A stretch of 64,000 nt of DNA from Osedax frankpressi (taxonomy: Eukaryota > Annelida > Polychaeta > Sabellida > Siboglinidae). The notes under the pieces are model-generated. The model was not told the origin of the DNA and did no database searches. It saw nothing but the letters and a program-made list of their open reading frames with translations. Positions 51,073 through 64,000 of this stretch are shown piece after piece. The position numbers and the translations under genes are program-made. The stretch spans positions 19,540,923-19,604,922 of the forward strand of contig OZ038315.1 in the NCBI GenBank assembly GCA_964035775.1, in the 5' to 3' direction. The number at the start of each line of letters is the position of its first letter. The first letter of the stretch is position 1.

Positions 51073-54000
51073 TCAACTGGTCGGGGCGTTGTGTTGTCGC
51101 TCGCAGATGGCGCTGTAGAGTTGTTGGCGGTGTTGCGAAGGCGACGGAGCAGCGGCGAGCGACGGAGCCGCCGCCGTCGAGGTCACGGGGTCGTGGAGCG
51201 CGGCGAGGTGCCGTTGAAATTGTTCGGCTTCGGCGCGTACCTATAAAGACCCGCGATGGTGGTTAGATGTTCTACGATAGAGCAATGGGTTAAATTAATT
51301 TTTACATTGTAAATTATCATTTATAATTAAAACCTCCGGATGAAACCATGCTATTTTCATATAACGGGTGCACACATTGTAATTTACAGGTATAACTATT
51401 AGGATAGCAAAAGAATGAATACACAACAACGATTGAACTTCGAACTCACTTTCCACTTAGGCAGAATGCGGCGTCTTGCATTCGTAAACCAGTAATTGAT
51501 TTGACTATACGTGAGACCGGTTTGTTCGACTATAGCGACCTTTTCGTCGTCTCTCGGATATGGATTGTCTGCATGCAAGCTGAGCCACGACATCATTATG
51601 TCTACGGCCTGTGTACGGAGAGTACAGGCGTATGGGTGAAGGGTAGAAAGGATAGCTTGCGGGAGGCATACATAGCGTTTATGCGTGTGGAACATATTTA
51701 AGTACGATTGTACGGCGTAATGATTAATCAACAATTTGTATGAGATCATAAATAGCTTTATAAGGCCAAAGTTCGAAAACAAAATAATTTTATACAGTTG
51801 ATTTAGATTTGCATTCATCTGGGATATATCTAATTGTGTGATAGATTGCATTACATTCTTGAAACTTTGGTCTAGAATATATTTAAGTTTAAGCAATGGG
51901 ATCATATACTATCATAACTAACTCAGTAATATACAGTTGTATAAAATAAAACATGAGAGTACATTTCCAAAAAAAAACATTTTATTTATTATTATTTTTA
52001 TATAGAGGATTAAAATTATGTACATATTCACATTTATAGGAGCTACTTATAGTAAATATAGTTATATTTGCGCTGGGTATTAAGCTTATGATTTGAATGC
52101 TTTAAATAATCAACAACAAACTTACATAGCTAATAAAATGAGTTATATTCAAATGAAGCAAATTTGTCACTCCCTTAATTTTATCTTTCTCTATATCTAC
52201 TTATCACTTTATCTGTATTGATATCTCGTTCTCAAACATACGCTCATCTCTCCCTACATCTAAGACACGTATCTATGTATAGGTTGGGTATAACATCCTC
52301 GCGTCTCTGATTTCTCTATAGTAGTCTGGCTAAGATTAGGTGGTAATCAATCGATCTCCGTAGAAGTAAACCACTTCAATTGGGCCAACCATTTTAGGCA
52401 GAACTTTGTTTACTTTCTGAGTATCGGCTGGACTGTTATTTTCGCTTTTCGAAATCTTCGGTTCTGGTTTCAGTACGAGTCCTAGAGATGATACTGTAGA
52501 TGTGTCAAACAGTTAAACGGATTGAAGTAAGGAGTTACAATTTGTTATTACTTCTTAGTGTTAGATGTAATAAGTCAATTACGTATTAATAACTATATAT
52601 ATATATGTAATACACTAATTATATATATTATTAATTTTATATATTGAAAGTAATTTGAATAATTTGTTATCATATTTATTAAATCCATTCATTAAATATC
52701 ATATTATATGTAAACAATGTAAAAAATGTATGAGTTGCGATGTTTTCTTTTTATTTATAATAAATGGTATGAATGAAATGTATATTTATCTTTCATAAAA
52801 AAAGTAGATAGAAAATTAGAAATAACAATGGATATTTGCTAGTAAATACAATAATACACAAGTTTTTATGTAACATCCGCATACTTCAATCTAACAACGG
52901 TAATACAGTTAAAACTACAGTCAATCACTTCGCCAGTGGCATATATTCGATGAAAATTAAAAGTACAGGAAATCGCAATTGGTCAATATTGACCTACATT
53001 TGCAAGCTACTTGGATAGGGGAAGTGAAAGTGGACCAAAGTTACCGAGGCTGCGCCTAATCAAACAACTCGCAAGAATTACGTATTTACTCGCGATATCT
53101 ACGCAAGTTAGGTAAATAAGAATTACGGAGCAAGAGAAAAGAGAGCGAGAGATAGCTAAGTTACATTGTAACGGGGCACGGTGAGAAGGCAATACGAGGC
53201 AAGGATAAACACGACGTGGGGCGTACGAGAGGGCATAGGTCTACGATTTGGTACTCGCGGACTTAGGCGGACCCTAGAGACCGGAGTACCGCAGGCACGC
53301 GGGGGGAATCGAGACTAACTTTCGTGTAGATTGTGAGCAGACGAATGCATGAAGGTTTTCTCGAAGAACGGAGGTGTAACTTCGGAGAGTCGAGGGTTAT
53401 CTGGACAGGTGCATGTGATAATGTAGACGAGCGGTGGTTTTAAATATGGAAATAGAACCCCAAACCATAATAACTTAACACATATACTTAATTGAATATC
53501 CACGAACTGCGCTATTCATTTTATCTATAAATTTTCACACGGCATTAAAATGTATTAATTATCATTTTAAATTGAATAACTAGTTAAATATATTGGAACA
53601 CAAATACTCAAAATAATTTTATAATGTTAGTTTGCCAAAAAATTGATAAAACGTATCGCTTAATGCACGTTACTGCACACCGTTACGAGAACGCGGTTAC
53701 TACCGTGTATATGTGGTTCCGGTGTACCGGGTTTCTCGAGTTTCGGTACGACGAGGTTCTGAGGGAGGGTCACGTCGTATTTGCTCATGCGACGTTTCTT
53801 TTTGCTCTGCGATAACGCTCCGGCAACGACGGCTGCGGCGGCAGCAGATTCCGCTCGAAACGGCGGCAGATCGTACGGCCGATGGTAGATATGTTGTTGG
53901 GCGATGGAAGATTCGAGGGTTGCGGCGTGGATGGCGTCGATGTGGTTGTCGTGCGATATGTCGACGCGAAGTGTTTCGCTCGCCGCGTCGATGTTATTGG

Positions 54001-54409
54001 GCGACGTCTCCGAACTGCGCGTGTCGAGGCTGTCCGTCGACTTCAATTCGCGGTTCGGAATATTCATGTTGTTGTCGATGTCTAAAGGTTCGATGCGATT
54101 GCGAATGAACCGAGGATCGTGGAATTCGGGTATAACGGTTTCGTATTTTTCTTTCGGAGTCGATAATGATTTGTCGGTAAAGTTCTTTTTATCTATTAGG
54201 TCTAGTCTTAATTGTAAAATTTCAGTACGCATCGCAGCATTATCAGCTAAAATAGCAGATATACCGCTATTGAAAGACATCTCAGTAACGAGACCTTTAT
54301 GCAAAGTATCCCTTAACAACGATATTACAATAGGGTCTACTAATGCAGCAGTTAGACCAGTTATGAATGCAATATTACCATTACGAGTTACTGTATTAGG
54401 TATACTCAT
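51073..54409 (-). CDS. TALE-class homeobox transcription factor, subfamily unresolved
   Basis: A nuclear DNA-binding regulator. Four exons: 54409-53704, 52493-52390, 51608-51450, 51240-51073 (378 aa; an alternative acceptor at 52481 is possible for exon 2). The homeodomain is split by an intron: KVLPKM ends exon 2, then exon 3 gives [18 protein letters not shown], which carries the three-residue PYP loop, followed by [17 protein letters not shown] in helix 3. KVLPK and ARRRIL resemble MEIS/PREP; NPYP resembles PBX and Iroquois. Residue 50 is Thr where families usually carry Ile, Gly or Ala. The long first exon has no recognisable MEIS, PBC or IRO domain. It has a short alanine run and a basic KKKRR signal, then [11 protein letters not shown]. 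The last exon is strikingly GC-rich and codes [12 protein letters not shown] and an Ala/Pro/Ser tail. Confidence 0.85.
53020..53330. other. GC-rich stretch within TALE homeobox intron 1
   Basis: Purine- and G-rich on the plus strand and clearly richer in CpG than the rest of the intron. A 61-codon minus-strand frame (53192-53007) exists, but it has no recognisable motif and was not joined to the gene. It may be an intronic regulatory island or an alternative first exon. Confidence 0.4.
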
Positions 54410-55715
54410 AATTAATTAAAATATGTAATATTCTATTAATATATCGCGACGTAAGCAAATAATAAAGTTTTGCAAAATTCAAATTATTTTCATTTATGAA
54501 TACAATATAGTTAAAAATTGCAAGATATATTGCAAATTATGACACTATTGTATTAGTTAATAATTAATATAACATGTACCGTCAATTGGAAAATTAAAAT
54601 ATTTCAATGAAAATCATGAACTTGAATAAATACAATGTTTATAAAACAAATAAAAGTTTAAGATAGTAATTTGTATTGTTTACAACGGATATATATTTTT
54701 TTTCAACTGTCACAATGATTATAAATAAATTTGTTAAACTTAATAATATATAAAATATAGATATACAAATGAAATTTCTATAAATAATCTGGGAACTTAG
54801 TATCAAATATACATTTTAAATAAAAAAAACTCTTAATTAGTTAGCAATATGGATACTTTTAATTTGTATATTGTTATATAATATTATAAATATATATTAA
54901 ATAATAATGAATATATTAATTTTAAATAATTACTATAATATTTAATATATCTATATATTAGCTATAATATAATACTATATCATAGTCATTATTATATTAT
55001 AATTAATTATAATATTATATATATATATCTTGAAATTCCTAAAACAGATTTCTTACAAATAATTATAAAGTTAAATAAGTATATTAAGTATATTTCTAAT
55101 TAACTTTAAATATTAAGTAGTAAATATACTATATTTTGAAATGTAATAATTAATTTGCTTTATTGTATGTTATCATATATTTATAAATATATAATTTTAA
55201 AAAATTAGAATGCATTAATATGCAACTATTTAAATATTTGATATTATGTTTACTTTTTATCTTTTTATTCTAATTAGCGAATCCATTTAATATACAATAA
55301 ATTGTATATTTATATAACATGTATTGTTAAAATCATGATATCATTATTTGGATATTCGTATATATTTGTATTTACTAATAATATTTTAATGTTAATTTTT
55401 AAAATAACACACACAAAAAGTTTATATTATATATATATATATATATATATATGCATATAATGAATACAATTATTAGATTCTTTGTAATATTTTAAAATTA
55501 ATTTTATTTTATAAACACCGTAACATGGTTATTTATTGATACGTTTAATCTACTTTTATTTTATACATTTAAATATGAATTAACTTAATTATTTTATTAT
55601 ATATTTTATTATATAGTATATTACAATTGTAATCATATATATTAAAATATTAACCAATCAAAATAATTATATATAATATATACATATATGTGAATACAAT
55701 TATATATAATATATG

Positions 55716-55749
<34 letters not shown>

Positions 55750-56058
55750 ATGATATATGATATAAATATATATATAGACCTCCTATTTCATGCAAATACA
55801 CCTTCAGTGTATATTTTTTGTATAACCAGACAAATACATCATTTTGAATAATGATTGGTTTTAGTCGAAAATGTATATTTAGGCTAATATTAGGTTTATA
55901 AATAATGCCTAGAAATTGAGCAAGAATAAATCAGTATCTTCTGATATACATGTGTGGGTGGGTGTTTCCATTTTCGTCATCTCCTATTCACATACACCCA
56001 CACAATTTTCCAGTATGAAAGCAGAATAATACATCCTTTTAATACATTATACTATTAC

Positions 56059-56083
56059 CCAAGATTACCCAAGGTAATCTTGG
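56059..56083. other. Perfect 11-bp inverted repeat
   Basis: CCAAGATTACC and GGTAATCTTGG are exact reverse complements around CAA. Confidence 0.9.
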
Positions 56084-56145
56084 CTATTTCAAAGTAATAC
56101 ACCCACTAATAATAGATTTAGATTCATTAATTATTATTTATATAT

Positions 56146-56321
56146 TATACACTTAAATATTATATATTTTTAATAATAGCTTAACTGCTAATTTCAATAT
56201 TAATAATATATTAATTATTACTACTATTTTCTTACAAAATATGAATTACATATTATATTTAAATTATAATATATATAATTCAATATGAAATATGGCTAAA
56301 ATATGATAGTATAATACTATC
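56146..56321. repeat. Segmental duplication, copy 1
   Basis: About 176 bp, starting at TATACACTTAAATATT and ending near ATAATACTATCA, is repeated 274 bp downstream in the same orientation with only a few differences. Confidence 0.9.
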
Positions 56322-56419
56322 ACTATCAGATATTGTATTGGTAATATTGGCGATTACTTATATATATTATTATATTTGAAAATGTGATATATGTAAATTT
56401 GTAATTATCAAAGCCATTT

Positions 56420-56595
56420 TATACACTTAAATATTATATATTTTGAATAATAGCTTAACTGATAATTTCAATATTAATAATATATTAATTATTACTACTA
56501 TTTTATTACAAAATATGAATTACATATTATATTTAAATTATAATATATATAATTCAATATGAAATATGGCTAAAATATGATAATATAATACTATC
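56420..56595. repeat. Segmental duplication, copy 2
   Basis: Direct copy of 56146-56321 with a handful of substitutions, separated from it by about 98 bp of unrelated AT-rich sequence. A recent local duplication. Confidence 0.9.
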
Positions 56596-56950
56596 AACAA
56601 ATACCTCAATATCAACTCTACCATATACAAGATACTTATATTGTAATTTAATATGCATTTATATGCATCTATAAATGATGGATTATGAATTATGAAAATA
56701 TCTCATTATTATTGCTCATATTAATTTTTAATAAACTACTTTAATTATCATATATTATATATTGTCAAAATCCATTAAAACTATATTAAATATAGTATAC
56801 ATATATGTATCATATATTTATTTTAATCGTTTATCGAATATATTGTTATTGCAAATGTATAATTATTTTATATTATAAAAGTTACACATAATACATTTAA
56901 AATTATTTTTATAAATAATAAAATATCATTAATCTATACATAGATATACC

Positions 56951-56952
<2 letters not shown>

Positions 56953-56997
<45 letters not shown>
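56953..56997. repeat. (TA)n microsatellite
   Basis: Alternating TA run of about 45 bp. A second run of about 27 bp lies at 57276-57302. Confidence 0.95.
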
Positions 56998-57000
<3 letters not shown>

Positions 57001-57269
57001 AATATTAAAAATAGCAAAGTTATCTTGAGATATAGGTTGTATAATTATATCTTTATATTATAAACAATATATACTCTATAATATAAATGGTTAAATGTAT
57101 ATCTAATGAAAAACTTAGGCATTTAGGTTGCTAATTATTGAATATTGTATAATTATTTTATATTTACACAACATATTAAACGAATTATGTTACATTTAAA
57201 TGTAACAGTTGTTTTAATACCATTAGTATGTGTAACTCGGCCCCTTCCTTGGTCGTATATACTCTAACA

Positions 57270-57306
<37 letters not shown>

Positions 57307-57374
57307 AATGTAATATAAATAAAAAACAAATTTGTATACGTAAATTTCGTTAATAATAAAAAGAGTTTATTTGC

Positions 57375-57412
57375 CCAAGTTAACTTGGTTAATGTGGTTT
57401 AACCATGGTTAA
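57375..57412. other. Two adjacent 14-bp perfect palindromes
   Basis: CCAAGTTAACTTGG (57375-57388) and TTAACCATGGTTAA (57399-57412) lie ten bases apart. Confidence 0.9.
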
Positions 57413-58124
57413 TGTGCTGCATAAATATATATATATATATTTATAATTATAATTATAATTATATATATCATATCATGATCAATATTATTTTTATTGATCG
57501 CCAGTTAAAATCTTTGATTATATTTATAATTATAATGCATACATATACGCAATTAATTATACAATTAAATAATTATATAATTTTAAAACCGGAAATTGCA
57601 CTTAAGATATATTTGTAATAAAAATGTATAATATAATTTTTAAATAATTAATGTTACATTTTTTATAAATTATATCATTTTATATATTATAAGTTTAATC
57701 TATAATACACTATTCAATAGTTATATTTTATATTATTTCATTTTAAAATAAGTATGCATACACATGAATTATATAAAAATCAATATAATATTCCTAAAAA
57801 TTGTTTATCATGTTACGTAATATGTCTCGAAATTAATTTCATTGTTATCTATTTATTGTATTTTTCAAGTTGATTGTATTTTCTCTTTTTTCTATCTACG
57901 ATTGTTCTATTCAATTAACTCAGAATTAAAAAATATCGTATGTATTAAAGTGTGATTTACTTGCTTTTTATATGAATAGACGATATAGGTTACCTATAAA
58001 GAGAATTATAACTTAAAAGAATCTTTAAATGATTTCTCAATGCTAATTATAATCACTAAATATTGCTTATTTTTATAATATGAGCAGAATAAATCTAAAA
58101 CTAAAAGCTTAGATAGTATTACTA

Positions 58125-58127
<3 letters not shown>

Positions 58128-58169
<42 letters not shown>
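58128..58169. repeat. (TA)n microsatellite
   Basis: Alternating TA run of about 42 bp. Confidence 0.95.
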
Positions 58170-58172
<3 letters not shown>

Positions 58173-58438
58173 ATATTATAATATATCTAATATAATAATA
58201 TGTCATATTTATTTGTATGTATGATTTATGACCCTAATCCAAACCAATGGATCAAACCTATGAATATGTTATTTTTATTATTATTTTATATCACCTATAT
58301 GATACTATTCGTATTACATACTTTAATAATGCAATCTGTTATAATTACTGATATAATCTGTTATAATCTAAATTGCGTGTCAAAATATACTACTTAACTC
58401 AAAGGATGGTTTAAACCTTTGAAAGTATATATTTATAC

Positions 58439-58446
<8 letters not shown>

Positions 58447-58480
<34 letters not shown>

Positions 58481-58538
58481 ATGTATACATATACATATAC
58501 ATATACACACATACACACACATACACACACACACATAC

Positions 58539-58586
<48 letters not shown>
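58447..58586. repeat. Compound (TA)n(TG)n(CA)n(TA)n microsatellite
   Basis: A TA run, then TG steps, then TACATA/CACACA steps and a longer TA run of about 46 bp. Nearly symmetrical about its centre. Confidence 0.9.
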
Positions 58587-58590
<4 letters not shown>

Positions 58591-60407
58591 AGTTGCAATC
58601 AGGTATACAAATGCTTTATATTTATCTAAGCTATTCTATTTACAGGACGTTAAATTAATTTCTATGTATTTGCTGTTTAACTTTACTAAAAAATGTCAAT
58701 AATGAATGTTGATATCACGCTACATATTAATTATACTACAAATGAGAATTAAATTCCAAAAATCAATAATCTAAAAATAGAACATAAAGGAACCTATAGT
58801 ATACTAAAGCTAAATATATATATGCTACTTTATAAGTAGATGATAATATCAATATATTAATTGATTATTACATTACACTTTTGTTCATCATGTTACCAAT
58901 ATCCAAAATGTGTTAATATATAATTTAGAAGAGTTTTATCGAGTAGCGGAGTTGTTATAAGAATATATAAGATTGAGATGGGTGAAAATAGAATTGGTAA
59001 CGTGAAATGGAGTCCTATCTCTGGATATTTGATTAGGTATGCTATTTTTGTTTTGATCTGAGGCTATTTTTTAATTGTAGCAATATTTGAAATTAATGAT
59101 TGAAGAGAGTAATTGGATTTAAAGAAAATTATGGCACTGTATTTGTTGTAAGTTTATATGACCTGCATTGGGGAGATATGAGCGCAGCTTTTGATTTTAT
59201 CCAGAACGATGATATTAGTTTGATTAGGATTTAGGATATTCATTACGATGGAATTAGATGACGGGGAAACTATTGCAATGGAGCAATGACTAATTAGTGA
59301 CGGGAAGAGAGAGGGTGGATTGTGGTATTATGACACCAGGGTAAAGATGGTTTTATTGGTAGTAGTATAAGAAAGTTATGGGATTTTAGATATGTTGGAA
59401 TATATTGATGGAGTGGTATGGTGAGTATAAATGAGTTATGTTTGATTTCAATGAGTATATGATGAAACCATTATTAGGATCTCATTGGGTTACCAGTTGG
59501 TTTGAACTATTAATATTCAATAATAGTCCTGTTCTGTTATTAAGCTGTTTATTATATTTGTTAAGTCTTAAGTTTTTTATAATGTATGTTCGCTTAATTC
59601 TACTAGAAGTTTGGGATAGATGAGTATGTTGAAGTTAGTTGTGTTCAGTTGTTGATATGAGTAAGTTGACGTTAGTTGTTGAGTTGAGTATTTGGAGTTA
59701 GTTATGTTAATAAAGTGGATGCGTAGTAGTATATTTAAATAGAATAATTGTGAAGAACGAAAACAAATACAAATATATATTTAAGAGAAATCAATTTGTA
59801 TTTCATAATTTGGTCTCGCATCAGTGATTTTGTTGAAACTAAATATTGTAAACATTATAATGTACATATAGTGAGATTAAGATATACGAAATTGTTTTGT
59901 TAATAGTAACTGAGGATCGTAGCTTGGAATTTCATAAGTATCGGTATGTAATTTGAGTAACTCGTATGGCAACACAAGAATTAATTATGTAACTTGCGAG
60001 GAAAGAAAAACACTGTGAAATATTTCTGTATACTTATCTGAAATTATTTGATTGTGTTTTTACATTAATTCAATTAGTTTTAGCATTTCTATTAATGTAA
60101 TAGATTTATATACATATATGTTTATTGTTAACGTGGTAGGTTTATTGTTTATAATGCAAATAGTACTTTTTTGTAAATTTTGTAGGTACTTTTTTATATT
60201 TTCACATACTATTTTGAATTATAAATTATATACAAAATATAATACTGTTTAAGTTAATAGATGTTCAATTTTTAATATTTTGTATTTACTATGTACGTCG
60301 TACAGTGTACAATGCAAGTTTTCAAGTAATTGCATATATGACATGCAGCTATTTGAATATATTTTTATATTCTTGCATGTTCAATTGGTCAAATATAATG
60401 TTTTATG

Positions 60408-60410
<3 letters not shown>

Positions 60411-60466
<56 letters not shown>
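60411..60466. repeat. (TA)n microsatellite
   Basis: Alternating TA run of about 56 bp. Confidence 0.95.
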
Positions 60467-60470
<4 letters not shown>

Positions 60471-61244
60471 GAATAATAATAATTAAGTAACTTAATCGAC
60501 ATGTAAAAGCCTTGCGATATCCAATTTCTAACATGTATATACTCTGAGATTGAATTATTGAATATAATGATTGTAGTGTGTTATAGTGATTTGATTTGTA
60601 GATGTTCAATACTACACCTTAACCACGATGTTATGATTTAGCGAATAAAAAGCTTTCGGATAAATAAAAAAAAATATACTTACTTATTTATTTACATGCA
60701 GTTACTTGATAATGTTACTAGTTAATATACAATATTATTTTTTTTCCTCAATATTACCAAATTATGTTCTAGGGTGTTATTGTATTTTATGCAGAAATTG
60801 ATATGATACTAATTTTGCATTGTTGTATTACAATATCGAGTTATTAGATACAAATAATATACATGATTTATATTAAATTTAAACACATATTTATTTTGAT
60901 ATATAGTTTCAATAAAAAGTATTAAATGGTGATTCCAAGAATTTAAAGAATTCCTATGAAAACCAATTGTTTGTCTCAAGTTTATGTTTACTTGATTCTT
61001 CAGTAGTGTCCTGTATGTTTTTCTTATTTTTTTTCTTCTTTTTAATTATTTCCTATAAATATTACGATATATGAAATACATTAATTATAATTCCATATAT
61101 ACATATTGTGGTAAACATGTTTAAATATATACTTTAATATAATCGGTAGTGGCTATTTATATGAGTATATACTATATTATTTTCATAGATAATTTAATAT
61201 AATATTTGAATAATAATTATAATAATCTATGGGAAGTAATTATT

Positions 61245-61317
61245 ATATATATATATATATATATACTAAATGTTTTATCATATACCATTGTTATACTGAC
61301 TCTCATTATAATTAGCC

Positions 61318-61370
<53 letters not shown>
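61245..61370. repeat. Two (TA)n microsatellites
   Basis: TA runs at about 61245-61264 and 61328-61370 with about 60 bp between them. Confidence 0.9.
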
Positions 61371-61373
<3 letters not shown>

Positions 61374-62812
61374 TAGTTTCGCCATTAGGTATAGGGATAC
61401 TATATAGTCTATGTGAATATCTAATATCTATTTAACGCACACACGCACACATATTTAGGGGATTTGGGAATACGAAAGATAATTTAGGAAGCATACATAT
61501 ATCTATTAACTAAAACTATTCAGCTATTGCCATTAACATATCGAAATATTAATAACATTGTACTTAAGCACCTTGATATTATTAATAAATGAACCTAGGT
61601 AAGATTATAAGTGACGAGTCCATTTACGGCATTCAATAGAATGCTATTTTTACTTTTAAATACTAATCTATACGGTGGAAATATCTAATCTATATCAAGA
61701 CACTCCGTTAAGAGGATTTGGGCGGAGATTAATTTAACCAATTGAAACCAATTCACTTTAAGCATTGATGATTTTTCTTTAATACCAGAAATGGCTTACA
61801 TATTTGTTGATATGAGAAATATATTGGTTAATTGACTTATAAATCTAAAATACCAAATAATAGTGGTTAGATGTTTATACACCCATCCAATAAGATAACC
61901 CACTAAATACTATTACAAGTACTACCTGATTGTTCCTCAACTGGTGCAAAATCCATAGCTGCTAACAATAGCATTTTATAGATCTATTGACTAATTATGT
62001 CGTAAACAATTCAATGTAACTGGTACATCTATTTTTAGAGCAAAGAAACTTATGAGATTGAAATTGAGATCCCTTCCCAGATATTGTTATGTCAATTTAT
62101 TAATAACGAAGACACCAAATAAATTGTTGTCAAATCACATTAGATGATTGTAACTGTTTTTGATAGTTGTTAGCTAATATAATGACTATATAGAGGATTG
62201 TTACCATTCACTATTGGCGAGCAGGACTATAATCTATATATAAAGTTAAAGAAATACTGCAGATACAAAATAAGGACTGCGTCAAATTAAAAGGAATTTT
62301 AAAATCTTTAATAGAGAGTAGTTGTGTAATAGTGTAATAGTTATACATTTCTTCGTTATGATCTTACTTTTTTTAATTCACTATTTAATTTTTGGGAAAT
62401 CATAAATGTGTATTGTGAGATAAGTAGATACATAGTCTTATAGATAATGGGCGAACTTTATAGAATACAAACGTCTTAACTCATAGCAAAGTTGTTTATT
62501 ACGAATGTGAATACAATTTGTTTTAATTTTCTTTTCCTATCGTATTCATATACGAGGAAATTTTATATTTGTCAAATATATTCAGAATAGTGATATCTGA
62601 ACAAACGAGTGTAAATGATACTTCATGTCTTTACTGGATAGGAAATGTATATAATTCGAGCTAACTATAAGAAGAGTGGAGTTATACATTATCACCAACA
62701 ACTAATTTAATGAAATAACTATATTGTAATATTATTAATAATAATCTCATATGTTATTATTCTAGTATACGTATATTTATGTTGCTATATATATAACACA
62801 AAGGTAAATATA

Positions 62813-62898
62813 TTAAAGTGTAACCTCAGTTGGTATTTCGAGTTCAACTGTTTTATTGCAACAACTGCACATAGAGAACATACTTTCCATGCTCAGGC
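62813..62898 (-). CDS. Possible terminal exon of the right-edge membrane-protein gene
   Basis: After an acceptor-like AAATCAG, a frame reads LSMESMFSMCSCCNKTVELEIPTEV and reaches a stop (TAA at 62815-62813). A cluster of cysteines like this is common in palmitoylated tails of membrane proteins. However, its phase does not match the donor of the exon at 63833, so an intermediate exon or a chance frame must be considered. Confidence 0.25.
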
Positions 62899-62986
62899 CT
62901 GATTTCAATAAGAACATCAATAAGTTATAATAAATAATATACACATATATATTTAAATACATACATACGCTAAAACATACACACAC

Positions 62987-63090
<104 letters not shown>

Positions 63091-63832
63091 TTAAACCAGA
63101 ACTTTGCCATGCGTACATATATAAATAAGTTATTCCTAAATTGGAACTATTGAAATATAAAAGTTTTATATTTATGAAAAAATACGGAGTACATAATTCA
63201 AAGTAGCTTTATATTATAACATTACAACGAAATAATTATATTTTAACTAGTAAATTATATAAATGATAATATATAATTTATCTCTTTTATTCAAATGGTT
63301 CTATTTAGTAATCAATTAGCATAAATTACAATAATACGTCCTTCATTATTCCATTTTAAATTCAGAATTCAGCGCTTAATCTAATGAACTTTATACACAA
63401 ATTATTTTATAAATAATTTAATGTATGTTCTTTTTTAAATTCACTAATCATACCATTAGACTACTATTAAATCTCATGGAAGTATTTATATTATTAATAT
63501 ATCTTTTAGTTTAGTGTATTATTCATTAAAAAGTACATTAAGTACTAATACAGGTGAATATATTCAAAACATACTGTAAATCATTAGATAATATACCAAC
63601 ATTCAGTAATTATTTGTAATACTCCTCCCCTGGATAAATGAAATCATTTAATCAGTATATTATATTGAGATACAATTAATAATATAATTGAGTAAATTCA
63701 TAAAATACCAACATCACGGGTACAACTTATAATTTATATCTCCTAATATTTATTTTTAATAATTATGATTATAGTATGTCTTTAATAACAGACTAAACAA
63801 CTTGTAATCGTAATGCATGGTAAGCTACTTAC

Positions 63833-63966
63833 CTGTTTGCGATGAAGACTATCAAGGATAGATTGATTATGCATAAAATTGAAATCGCAACAATGAGAAG
63901 AGCTACAGCGAAATCTTCAAAAGTGTCTCCTACATCCAAAGTCACTTTCGAGTTTTCATTTGAAAA
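63833..63966 (-). CDS. Internal exon of a transmembrane protein (partial gene)
   Basis: Bounded by an acceptor (TACGTACAG before 63966) and a donor (GTAAGT after 63833), it has one open frame of 44 codons plus two bases. The peptide begins FSNENSKVTLDVGDTFEDF and continues into a 22-24 residue hydrophobic segment (AVALLIVAISILCIINLSLI) followed by VFIANR, as expected for a membrane-spanning helix with a basic residue on the cytosolic side. The position of the helix after an acidic, probably extracellular linker would suit a family C receptor's first helix or a single-pass receptor, but no family signature is visible. The rest of the gene lies mainly right of the window. Confidence 0.55.
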
Positions 63967-64000
63967 CTGTACGTATTAAATCCACCAATATATCAGTAAA

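Larger units (their letters stand above)
54410..62812. other. Long AT-rich gene-poor region
   Basis: About 8.4 kb upstream of the TALE gene, dominated by A/T with (TA)n arrays and the duplication and palindromes listed separately. A stretch at about 58930-59750 is less AT-rich and G-rich on the plus strand, but gives no long frame. No gene is supported. Confidence 0.6.

Noticed and set aside
50886-51266. Arg-rich plus-strand frame of 126 codons
   Set aside because: It is antisense to the last TALE exon, which has a phase-matched splice and a sensible continuation. The frame is open only because the region is GC-rich.
53713-54419. Three overlapping plus-strand frames of up to 171 codons
   Set aside because: They are shadows of the 235-codon first exon of the TALE gene on the minus strand.
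58930-59750. Less AT-rich stretch resembling a coding region
   Set aside because: No frame longer than about 60 codons, no splice-bounded segments and no protein similarity recognised. It is more like a decayed G-rich repeat.

Overview
The window is nuclear DNA of an AT-rich animal (metazoan). The evidence is seven spliced protein-coding genes with GT-AG introns and clear animal orthologues: the Ras-pathway scaffold KSR, a FoxQ1-like forkhead factor, the splicing factor SRSF2, the histone demethylase KDM6A/UTX, the axonemal protein DRC9/IQCG, the bHLH-zipper factor MLX and cytosolic aspartyl-tRNA synthetase, plus a TALE homeobox gene. DRC9 implies motile cilia or flagella. Intergenic DNA is very AT-rich, with dozens of (TA)n arrays. 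Exons are more GC-rich and keep many CpG dinucleotides. I cannot name the species or phylum from the sequence.

Layout: 245-7809 (+) holds the last four exons of a KSR pseudokinase, whose 4.65-kb second intron contains a decayed transposon-like reading frame (about 1919-4500). 9087-10510 (-) is a two-exon FoxQ1-like gene with a polyglutamine tract. 11972-12640 (-) is SRSF2, with a possible Pol III/SINE unit downstream. SRSF2 lies head to head with KDM6A (13063-27279, +; 29 exons, 1126 aa), separated by a 422-bp putative bidirectional promoter. KDM6A converges on DRC9 (27481-29874, -; 10 exons, 373 aa), leaving only 201 bp between stop codons. About 7.7 kb of simple AT-rich DNA follows, then MLX (37591-40224, +; 8 exons, 232 aa), which converges on DARS1 (41204-47532, -; 13 exons, 532 aa). 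A 3.5-kb spacer holds a fold-back element. The TALE homeobox gene is at 51073-54409 (-; 4 exons, 378 aa). The rest is AT-rich repeat DNA up to a membrane-protein exon at the right edge (63833-63966, -).

The exon models were assembled by hand from splice-site phase and remembered protein similarity. Each complete model gives one open frame with a total length divisible by three. The genes do not form one pathway; this is an ordinary gene-dense animal interval. No CRISPR array, operon or obviously new multi-gene system was seen. The most interesting items are the KSR pseudokinase without a DFG motif, the unusual SRSF2 tail, the orphan TALE homeodomain with Thr at position 50, the possible Pol III/SINE unit, and several undescribed inverted-repeat elements.
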